In this document: positions 58,272 through 64,000 of the stretch, one piece after another
Layout: each line of letters opens with the position of its first letter
How positions within the stretch are numbered: the first letter of the stretch is position 1
Assembly: GCA_003243455.1 (NCBI GenBank)
Contig: QFQS01000003.1
Location: 248,001-312,000, forward strand
Origin: Cereibacter sphaeroides
Lineage (GTDB): Bacteria > Pseudomonadota > Alphaproteobacteria > Rhodobacterales > Rhodobacteraceae
Length of the DNA: 64,000 bases
Reading direction: 5' to 3'
The notes under the pieces: model-generated
Told to the model about the DNA's origin: nothing
Databases searched by the model: none
The model's input: the letters and a program-made list of their open reading frames with translations, nothing else
Position numbers and translations under genes: made by a program

Positions 58272-58832
58272 ATGAAAGCGACCTCCGCCCTGCTCAATTG
58301 TACCGTTGCGGCACTTCTGCCGATTTTTGCTTTTGCCGCTCCGATAGATGCGCAGACGCCGAAGCTGGATGAGCTGTTCAGCCAGCTTGCAGATGCCACC
58401 GAGACGACGGCCCCGAAGATCGAACGGGAGATTTGGGCAGAATGGTCGAAATCGGGTTCGCCGTCGATGGATCTTCTACTTGAACGCGGGCGCGCAGCTA
58501 TGCAGGAAGGCGACCTGCCTACCGCCATCGAGCATCTGACCGCATTGACCGACCATGCGCCAGATTTTGCCGAGGGTTGGAATGCGCTGGCGACTGCTTA
58601 TTTCCAGTCGGGAGAATATGGCCCAGCGGTTGAGGATATTGGCAGGACTCTGACGCTGAACCCCCGGCATTTCGGGGCGCTGTCGGGCTTGGGCATGATA
58701 TTGGAAGAACTCGGCGATACTGATCGTGCGCTTGCGGCCTATAAGGCGGCGCTTGAGATCAATCCGCAGATGAGCGGCGTAAAGGCCGCAGTCGAGCGGC
58801 TGGAAACAGCTGCGGCGGGTCAGAAACTTTAA
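58272..58832 (+). CDS. Secreted TPR-repeat protein
   Basis: 186-residue protein. A signal peptide (MKATSALLNCTVAALLPIFAFAAPIDAQ, cleavage near residue 28) precedes three or so tetratricopeptide repeats. GDLPTAIEHLTALTDHAPDFAEGWNALATAYFQSGEYGPAVEDIGRTLTLNPRHFGALSGLGMILEELGDTDRALAAYKAALEINP carries the family W/Y-L-G-Y-A-F-A-P spacing. I chose the ATG at 58272, the signal start; a GTG at 58218 would add 18 non-signal residues. It lies 21 bp before the helicase gene. A periplasmic scaffold role is likely. Confidence 0.85.
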   Translation: MKATSALLNCTVAALLPIFAFAAPIDAQTPKLDELFSQLADATETTAPKIEREIWAEWSKSGSPSMDLLLERGRAAMQEGDLPTAIEHLTALTDHAPDFAEGWNALATAYFQSGEYGPAVEDIGRTLTLNPRHFGALSGLGMILEELGDTDRALAAYKAALEINPQMSGVKAAVERLETAAAGQKL

Positions 58833-58853
58833 CCAGACAGGTATCCGGCCCCA

Positions 58854-61838
58854 ATGCGCGCATCTGCAAGGGTCGTCGCGGTCCTTGGCCCGACGAACAC
58901 GGGCAAGACCCATTACGCCATTGAGCGGATGCTGGCGCATCGCACCGGCGTCATCGGCCTGCCGCTACGCTTGCTTGCAAGAGAGGTCTATGATCGCATC
59001 GTCGCCGCGCGGGGGCCATCGGTCGTGGCGCTGGTTACGGGCGAAGAGCGTATCGTGCCCGAGCGGACGCAATACTGGGTCAGCACAGTCGAGGCGATGC
59101 CGCTGGAGATTGGCGCGGATTTCGTCGCCGTTGACGAGATACAGCTTTGTGCCGACCCTGAACGCGGCCATGTGTTCACCAACCGGTTGCTTATGGCGCG
59201 CGGCCTGCATGAGACGTTGTTTCTGGGGTCCGAGACGATGCGGGGCGCCATCGCCTCGCTCGTTCCAGGTGTCACCTTCCTGAAGCGTGACCGTTTCTCG
59301 ACCCTGACGTGGTCTGGTTCTAAAAAGATCAGCCGGATGCCCGAACGCAGCGCCATCGTGGGTTTTTCGGTTGAGAATGTATATGCCATCGCCGAACTGA
59401 TACGACGGCAGAAGGGTGGCTGCGCGGTCGTGATGGGCGCCTTGTCTCCCCGAACACGGAACGCCCAGGTCGAACTGTATCAAAATGGCGATGTGGACTA
59501 CCTGGTGGCGACCGATGCCATTGGGATGGGGCTGAACCTGAACATCCGGCACGTCGCCTTTTCCGCCACCGCCAAGTTTGACGGTCGCCGGATGCGCGCG
59601 CTGAACCCGCAGGAGATCGGCCAGATTGCGGGTCGTGCCGGTCGGCATACGGAAAACGGCACCTTCGGGGTCACGGGCGAGGCGCGGCCCTTTGATGAAG
59701 AACTGATCGACGCCATCGAGAATCACCGTTTTGCCCCGGTCAAGAAACTGCACTGGCGCAATGATCGTCTGGAATTCGGCTCTGCTGCGCGACTGATCGC
59801 CAGCCTTGAAGCCCCGACCTTTGACGAATGGCTGACCCGCTCACGCGATGGCGACGACGTGCTGGCGTTGAAAGCACTGTCCGAGATGCCCGAGATTCGG
59901 GACAGATTGGGTTCTCCCGCGGCGGTCAGGCTTTTGTGGGATGTCTGCCGCATCCCCGATTTCCGCTCGATTTCCGAGCAGGAACACGCGGGGCTTCTGG
60001 CGCGGATCTTCGGCTTTCTGACCGAAGGACAGGTTCCGGCCGACTGGCTGGCGGGCCAGGTGTCGCGCATTGACCGGACCGATGGAGATATCGACGCAAT
60101 TTCCAAGCGGTTGGCATATATTCGCACTTGGACCTATGTCGCGCAGCGCAAAGGCTGGGTTGCCGACGAAAGCCATTGGCGCGATGAGACTCGCGCTGTA
60201 GAAGACCGCTTGTCGGATGCGCTGCACGCCCGTCTGACCCAGCGATTTGTAGACCGGCGCACCAGCGTGCTTATGCGCCGGCTGAAGCAGAAGGAGAGCC
60301 TCGTGGCCGAGGTTAACGACAAGGGCGAGGTGGTGGTCGAGGGCGAATTCGTCGGCCGTCTGGAAGGCTTCCGGTTCAAGCAGGATGCCTCGGCAAGCCC
60401 CGACGAGGCGCGCACCCTGCGCCAAGCGGCCTATGAGGCGTTGAAGCCCGAGTTCCATCTGCGCGCGGATCGCTTCTACAATGCGCCGGATACCGAGTTG
60501 GACTTCACCGAGCAGGGCGGCCTGATGTGGGGCACCCATGCCGTTGGCAAGTTGGTCGCGGGATCCGAGGCGCTGAGGCCGACGGTCGAGGGCTTTGTGG
60601 ATGAGGAAGCTGGTTTTGACGTCGCCGAAAAGGTGCGCCGCCGTTTGCAGCATTTCATCGACCGCAAGTCGGCCACGTTGTTCGAGCCGCTACTTGCCAT
60701 GGGGCGCGACGAGACGCTGACCGGCCTTGCGCGCGGCTTTGCCTTCCGACTGGTCGAAGGTCTGGGTGTTCTGCCGCGCGAGGTGGTGGCCGAGGACGTC
60801 AAGGCGCTGGATCAGGATGCGCGCTCTGCCTTGCGCAAGCATGGCGTACGTTTCGGCCAGTTCACGATCTTCTTGCCGTTGCTGCTCAAGCCCGCGCCGA
60901 CGCGGTTGCGGCTTGTGCTTTGGTCGCTGGCAAATGGTTTGCAGGAGTTCCCGGAAAGTCCGCCGCCCGGCCTTGTGACCATCCCGAATTTGCCGGAAGT
61001 GCCGAAGAATCACTATACGCTGGCGGGATATCACCCGGCTGGGGCGCGTTCGATCCGCATCGACATGCTGGAGCGTCTGGCCGATCTGGTTCGGGCCAAG
61101 GACAGCCGTGCGGGCTTTGAAGCAACGCCCGAGATGTTGTCGATCACTGGCATGACGCTGGAACAGTTCGCCGACCTGATGGCCGGTCTGGGCTATCGCG
61201 GTGAAAAGGGCGAACGGCCCAAGCAAAGGCCAGAACCCGCAGCAGTCGCTATTGCGGAGGGCGCGACATTCATTGAGGGCGCTATCCCCGAGCCCGTGTT
61301 GATAGATGTTGCTGCCGAGCCTGTCGTCGTGGCGGAAGCAGAGCCTGACGAGGTTGCCGAGCAAGCCGAGGCTGCGGTGACAGAACCAACGCCGGTCGAA
61401 ACCGAGGTTTACTACACCTTTACCTGGGCACCCCGTCAGCGTGGTGGCGAGGCGCGCGGCGCCCGTCGGCCCCGCAATGAGGGGCTGCAGAGGCGTGGTC
61501 AACCACAGGCGGCAGGCGCAGAGTCGGCGCCGGAGCCGGGCGCCGAGGGTAATCAGCCACGTGGCGATCGCACGCGCGGTGACCGCCCGCGCAACGACAA
61601 GACGCGCGAGGGTCGGTCGGAGGGAGAGCGCCGCAAGGAAGGCTCTCGTCCCGATCGTGGCGAAGGATTCAAGGGCAAGCCAAAGGGCAAGGGCGGTAAA
61701 CCACAGGACCGCTCCGATCGAGGCGACCGCCCGCGCGACAACCAGCCCAAGGTCTTCGAGTCGCGCCCGCCGCGCGAACAGAAGATCGACCCGGACAACC
61801 CCTTCGCCGCGCTGGCCGCACTCAAGCTGCGCAACTGA
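58854..61838 (+). CDS. Suv3-like DEAD/H RNA helicase with basic C-terminal tail
   Basis: 994-residue helicase-related protein. Walker A is LGPTNTGKT (12-19), Walker B is DEIQ (94-97), motif VI is QIAGRAGR (257-264), and SATAKFDGRRM is near 237-247. These match the alphaproteobacterial Suv3-type family, relatives of mitochondrial SUV3. A middle helical region (to about residue 800) is followed by an acidic/Pro part and then an Arg/Gly-rich tail (about 860-980). The tail ends PDNPFAALAALKLRN, a common conserved end. The S4-domain gene follows within 15 bp. RNA decay or ribosome biogenesis is the probable role. Confidence 0.9.
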   Translation: MRASARVVAVLGPTNTGKTHYAIERMLAHRTGVIGLPLRLLAREVYDRIVAARGPSVVALVTGEERIVPERTQYWVSTVEAMPLEIGADFVAVDEIQLCADPERGHVFTNRLLMARGLHETLFLGSETMRGAIASLVPGVTFLKRDRFSTLTWSGSKKISRMPERSAIVGFSVENVYAIAELIRRQKGGCAVVMGALSPRTRNAQVELYQNGDVDYLVATDAIGMGLNLNIRHVAFSATAKFDGRRMRALNPQEIGQIAGRAGRHTENGTFGVTGEARPFDEELIDAIENHRFAPVKKLHWRNDRLEFGSAARLIASLEAPTFDEWLTRSRDGDDVLALKALSEMPEIRDRLGSPAAVRLLWDVCRIPDFRSISEQEHAGLLARIFGFLTEGQVPADWLAGQVSRIDRTDGDIDAISKRLAYIRTWTYVAQRKGWVADESHWRDETRAVEDRLSDALHARLTQRFVDRRTSVLMRRLKQKESLVAEVNDKGEVVVEGEFVGRLEGFRFKQDASASPDEARTLRQAAYEALKPEFHLRADRFYNAPDTELDFTEQGGLMWGTHAVGKLVAGSEALRPTVEGFVDEEAGFDVAEKVRRRLQHFIDRKSATLFEPLLAMGRDETLTGLARGFAFRLVEGLGVLPREVVAEDVKALDQDARSALRKHGVRFGQFTIFLPLLLKPAPTRLRLVLWSLANGLQEFPESPPPGLVTIPNLPEVPKNHYTLAGYHPAGARSIRIDMLERLADLVRAKDSRAGFEATPEMLSITGMTLEQFADLMAGLGYRGEKGERPKQRPEPAAVAIAEGATFIEGAIPEPVLIDVAAEPVVVAEAEPDEVAEQAEAAVTEPTPVETEVYYTFTWAPRQRGGEARGARRPRNEGLQRRGQPQAAGAESAPEPGAEGNQPRGDRTRGDRPRNDKTREGRSEGERRKEGSRPDRGEGFKGKPKGKGGKPQDRSDRGDRPRDNQPKVFESRPPREQKIDPDNPFAALAALKLRN

Positions 61839-61853
61839 CCTTCGGTCGGGGGC

Positions 61854-62153
61854 ATGAGCGAGCCGCGCGAAACGGTCCGCCTGGACAAATGGCTTTGGCA
61901 TGCGCGCTTCTTTCGCACCCGCAGCCTGGCCACGGCAGAGGTGCAGGCGGGTCATGTCCGGCTGAACGGCCAACGCGGCGCAAAGCCGGCGCACCCTGTG
62001 GAGATTGGTGATACATTGACCTTTCCGCAAGGATCGCGCATTCGGGTCGTCCGCATCACGGGTCTTGGGCTGCGCCGTGGCCCTGCAACCGAGGCGCAAT
62101 CGCTTTACATTGATCTTGTCGCGCCGTCGGGCGGACCTTCGCCGCTTGAATGA
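61854..62153 (+). CDS. S4-domain RNA-binding protein (Hsp15-like)
   Basis: 99-residue protein with an S4 RNA-binding fold: RLDKWLWHARFFRTRSLATAEVQAGHVRLNGQRGAKPAHPVEIGDTL. This matches Hsp15 (HslR), which binds free 50S subunits carrying stalled nascent chains. It is linked to the helicase gene by a 15-bp gap and probably cotranscribed. Start MSEPRETVRLDKWL. Confidence 0.9.
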   Translation: MSEPRETVRLDKWLWHARFFRTRSLATAEVQAGHVRLNGQRGAKPAHPVEIGDTLTFPQGSRIRVVRITGLGLRRGPATEAQSLYIDLVAPSGGPSPLE

Positions 62154-62203
62154 TCCGTCCGCCTGCACTAGCAAGGCGCGGTTGAGACGAAGAGGCCTGC
62201 GCC

Positions 62204-62542
62204 ATGACCTATGTGGTGACCGACAACTGTATCGCTTGCAAATACACTGACTGCGTAGAAGTCTGTCCGGTGGACTGCTTCTATGAAGGCGAGAACATGC
62301 TGGTCATCCATCCGGACGAATGCATCGATTGCGGTGTTTGCGAACCGGAATGCCCCGCCGATGCGATCCGACCCGATACTGAGCCGAACCTGGAAACCTG
62401 GGTGGAGTTCAATCGCAAATACGCCGAGGCCTGGCCGGTCATCGTGACTCGCAAAGACCCGTTGCCAGAGGCGGAAGAGCGCGACGGCGAGGCTGACAAG
62501 CTGCAGAAATACTTCTCCGAGGCGGCGGGTCCGGGCGGCTGA
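62204..62542 (+). CDS. fdxA: Ferredoxin FdxA ([3Fe-4S]/[4Fe-4S])
   Basis: 112-residue seven-iron ferredoxin. MTYVVTDNCIACKYTDCVEVCPVDCFYEGENML carries the first cluster cysteines, and PDECIDCGVCEPECPADAI the second set of the CxxCxxCxxxCP type. ETWVEFNRKYAEAWPVIVTRKDPLPEAEE is the typical FdxA C-terminal extension. It is a common partner of central oxidoreductases in alphaproteobacteria. The 5' end is 50 bp after the S4 gene. Confidence 0.95.
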   Translation: MTYVVTDNCIACKYTDCVEVCPVDCFYEGENMLVIHPDECIDCGVCEPECPADAIRPDTEPNLETWVEFNRKYAEAWPVIVTRKDPLPEAEERDGEADKLQKYFSEAAGPGG

Positions 62543-62647
62543 GAACGCTATCGGCGATTCGTCACGCAAGTTCGGAAAGAAGCGAAAAAATCGCCTCTCC
62601 GTGACGTTACGTGAATGATTGCTGGACTCCGATTGCCCTTGGCGCAG

Positions 62648-62676
62648 TTGGAATCGGCGCTTTTTTGTGCTATATG
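62648..62676 (+). promoter_or_regulatory. Candidate promoter of carD
   Basis: TTGGAA (62648-62653) and TATATG (62671-62676) are 17 bp apart, a good sigma-70-type pair about 160 bp before the carD start. A TGTTTG-TTA-CAAACA inverted repeat (62675-62689) covers the likely start site and could be an operator. The remaining 62543-62832 gap has the leader hairpin listed separately. Confidence 0.5.
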
Positions 62677-62710
62677 TTTGTTACAAACAAGCACGGAAGC
62701 CTGAAACTGG

Positions 62711-62732
62711 CCCCGGACCGGCTGTTCCGGGG
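62711..62732 (+). promoter_or_regulatory. Leader hairpin upstream of carD
   Basis: CCCCGGA (62711-62717) pairs with TCCGGGG (62726-62732) around an 8-nt loop, in the long 5' leader between the candidate promoter and the carD ATG. Could affect stability or translation. Confidence 0.35.
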
Positions 62733-62832
62733 GCGGGAATTCCAGCGATAAAACTTTTTCATCACCGAGGCACGCTGCCGCGGCTGGTGAATTGTCGTCG
62801 GAAGAGGGTGTGCATCTGGGGAAGCGACCTTA

Positions 62833-63342
62833 ATGACCAAATCGAAGAAGCCGGAATTCCGTCCCAACGAGTTCGTGGTCTACCCGGCGCATGGCGTCGG
62901 TCGGATCATCTCGATCGAAGAACAGCAAATTGCCGGCATCACGCTGGAGTTGTTCGTGATCTCGTTCGAAAAGGACAAAATGACACTGCGCGTTCCGACG
63001 CACAAAGCGACCGAGATCGGCATGCGCCAGCTGTCGTCGCCCGACGTGGTGACCAAGGCGCTGGACACGCTGAAGGGGAAAGCCAAGGTCAAGCGCGCGA
63101 TGTGGTCGCGCCGCGCTCAGGAGTATGAGCAAAAGATCAACTCGGGCGATCTTCTGTCTATCGCCGAAGTCGTGCGCGACCTGCACCGCACTGACGACCA
63201 GCGCGAACAGAGCTATTCCGAGCGTCAGCTTTACGAAGCGGCGCTGGAGCGTCTGACCCGCGAAGTCGCCGCAGTCAGCGGCGTGGACGAGGCCGGTGCT
63301 GCCAAGACCGTGGACGACGTTCTGGTTTCGCGCGCCGCCTGA
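62833..63342 (+). CDS. CarD/CdnL family transcriptional regulator
   Basis: 169-residue CarD-family protein that binds RNA polymerase beta and stabilises open complexes at rRNA and other promoters. The N-terminal Tudor-like RNAP-interaction domain (FRPNEFVVYPAHGVGRIISIEEQQIAGITLELFVISFEKDKMTLRVP) is followed by a helical DNA-binding half (RQLSSPDVVTKALDTLKGKAKVKRAMWSRRAQEYEQKINSGDLLSIAEVVRDLHRTDDQREQSYSERQLYEAALERLTREVAAV). It is the last gene before the terminator at 63363 and is probably single-gene. Confidence 0.95.
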   Translation: MTKSKKPEFRPNEFVVYPAHGVGRIISIEEQQIAGITLELFVISFEKDKMTLRVPTHKATEIGMRQLSSPDVVTKALDTLKGKAKVKRAMWSRRAQEYEQKINSGDLLSIAEVVRDLHRTDDQREQSYSERQLYEAALERLTREVAAVSGVDEAGAAKTVDDVLVSRAA

Positions 63343-63362
63343 GCATAGTAGCTAGTCTTTAG

Positions 63363-63395
63363 AAACCGCGGTCTGCTGCCAGACCGCGGTTTTTT
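63363..63395 (+). terminator. Intrinsic terminator after carD
   Basis: A perfect 13-bp stem (AAACCGCGGTCTG 63363-63375, CAGACCGCGGTTT 63380-63392) with a CTGC loop, followed by more T residues, lies 21 bp past the carD stop and abuts the end of the convergent cobS. Confidence 0.9.
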
Positions 63396-64000
63396 CATGC
63401 CCGCGCCGCCAGAACCGTCAGGATGGCGGTCTCGCACAGTTGCTGCGTGGCGCCCAGCACATCGCCGGTCTGCCCGCCGATCCGCGCCCTTGCGATCAAT
63501 GCAACGCCAAGCGCTACCAGCGCTGCAATGATCGCAGCGCCAAGCGCCGCCGATCCCAGCAGCAGCGTTGATAGCGCCACGGCAACGATAACGCCGTTCC
63601 CGGCCACGATTCCCTCCGGTCGGCCCACGGTATGCGCCAGACCCGTGCCACGTGCATTGGGCAGGATAGCCATGATCACCGCCATGGGCGCGCGGCTGAG
63701 GCAGGCCGTGGCGATCAGCGCCGCCCAAGGGGTGCCCGACGCCATAAGCGTGGTCAAAGCCGACCAGCGCATCAGCACCGTCAGCAGCAGAGCCAGCACG
63801 CCATAACTGCCGATATGGCTGTCCTTCATGATGGCAAGGCGGCGCGACCTGTCCCAGCCGCCCCAGAATCCATCGGCTGTATCGGTAAGCCCGTCCTCAT
63901 GCAAAGCCCCGGTGACAATCGCCTGCGCCGCAAGCACAAGGGCCGCAGCGGCGCCCGGTGCCAGACCAAGGCCAAGGGAAACCGCCCCGGTCAGCGCCGC
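63395..64000 (-). CDS. cobS: Adenosylcobinamide-GDP ribazoletransferase (partial, start beyond window)
   Basis: The 3' 201 residues of an integral membrane enzyme making the last step of cobalamin assembly. HEDGLTDTADGFWGGWDRSRRLAIMKDSHIGSYGVLALLLTVLMRWSAL is the hallmark CobS motif (DxxxDxxDG metal-binding and R.xIM.D...GS.G). Several Ala/Leu-rich helices follow. The frame stays open to the window edge. Any cobalamin riboswitch would lie outside the window. Confidence 0.93.
   Translation of the reverse strand, partial: AALTGAVSLGLGLAPGAAAALVLAAQAIVTGALHEDGLTDTADGFWGGWDRSRRLAIMKDSHIGSYGVLALLLTVLMRWSALTTLMASGTPWAALIATACLSRAPMAVIMAILPNARGTGLAHTVGRPEGIVAGNGVIVAVALSTLLLGSAALGAAIIAALVALGVALIARARIGGQTGDVLGATQQLCETAILTVLAARA

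Noticed and set aside
60690..62174. 494-codon minus-strand frame opposite the helicase and S4 genes
   Set aside because: Overlaps two conserved genes in antisense and its translation shows no family motifs.

Overview
The window is GC-rich, densely packed alphaproteobacterial chromosome. Gene content and repeat style point to the Rhodobacterales (Rhodobacteraceae/Paracoccaceae). The clues are a DUF6476 and a DUF2842 protein, the Anbu cluster, an AcuC-like deacetylase, a CarD regulator, the secG-pyrG and hflK-hflC-degP order, and GC-hairpin repeats followed by a GATATTTG box. Coding density is high, and many junctions are 1-8 bp overlaps or near-abutting. I found no rRNA, tRNA, CRISPR array, prophage or transposase. 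Genus and species cannot be read from the sequence alone.

Layout. 1-5.5 kb is a minus-strand operon: a polar amino-acid-type ABC transporter, a gamma-glutamyl-ligase-like glutamine synthetase and a class I glutamine amidotransferase cut by the window edge. 5.5-11.5 kb holds minus-strand housekeeping genes: a PhnD-like protein with a TerB protein, a GNAT enzyme with RlmJ, PPK2, a GT39-type glycosyltransferase, a lone TatA and a DedA protein. 11.6-15.5 kb has pyrG, secG, purA and a DUF2842 gene. 15.5-23.4 kb has a large acidic bipartite protein, thiamine diphosphokinase, an EamA exporter, serine deaminase with a GST, and an Nramp manganese/iron transporter whose reading frame runs on through repeat hairpins. 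23.6-29.7 kb is a plus-strand block: rpiA-gor and hflK-hflC-degP. 29.8-34.6 kb is mixed: an orphan YjhX-type toxin, a lipoprotein, a [2Fe-2S] ferredoxin, a DUF1178 gene, a NUDIX gene, and a coupled glutathione peroxidase, AcuC-like deacetylase and thpR trio.

34.6-41.5 kb is a minus-strand cluster in which a complete polyamine-type ABC transporter (potABCD) lies between two amidases. 41.6-48 kb holds a DUF6476 gene and a pseudouridine synthase whose start codons overlap on opposite strands, then rpoH, a Gfo/Idh oxidoreductase, a GNAT gene and an M3 oligopeptidase. 48.1-50.1 kb is a divergent unit: an AHL-lactonase-family hydrolase, a TetR regulator and a membrane protein that appears frameshifted, with two matching operator palindromes between the divergent genes. 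50.1-52.9 kb is a DNA ligase plus ligase-associated exonuclease. 53-57 kb is the Anbu operon: circularly permuted ATP-grasp, alpha-E, transglutaminase and the proteasome-like Anbu. 57-64 kb ends with a hydrolase, an SCP2 protein, a TPR protein, a Suv3-like RNA helicase, an S4 RNA-binding protein, FdxA, CarD and a partial cobS.

No single locus is clearly an undescribed system. The best candidates for follow-up are the Anbu operon, the read-through mntH, the shared-start divergent pair, the dispersed hairpin/GATATTTG repeats, the amidase-flanked polyamine transporter, and the conserved acidic bipartite protein at 15.5-17.8 kb.
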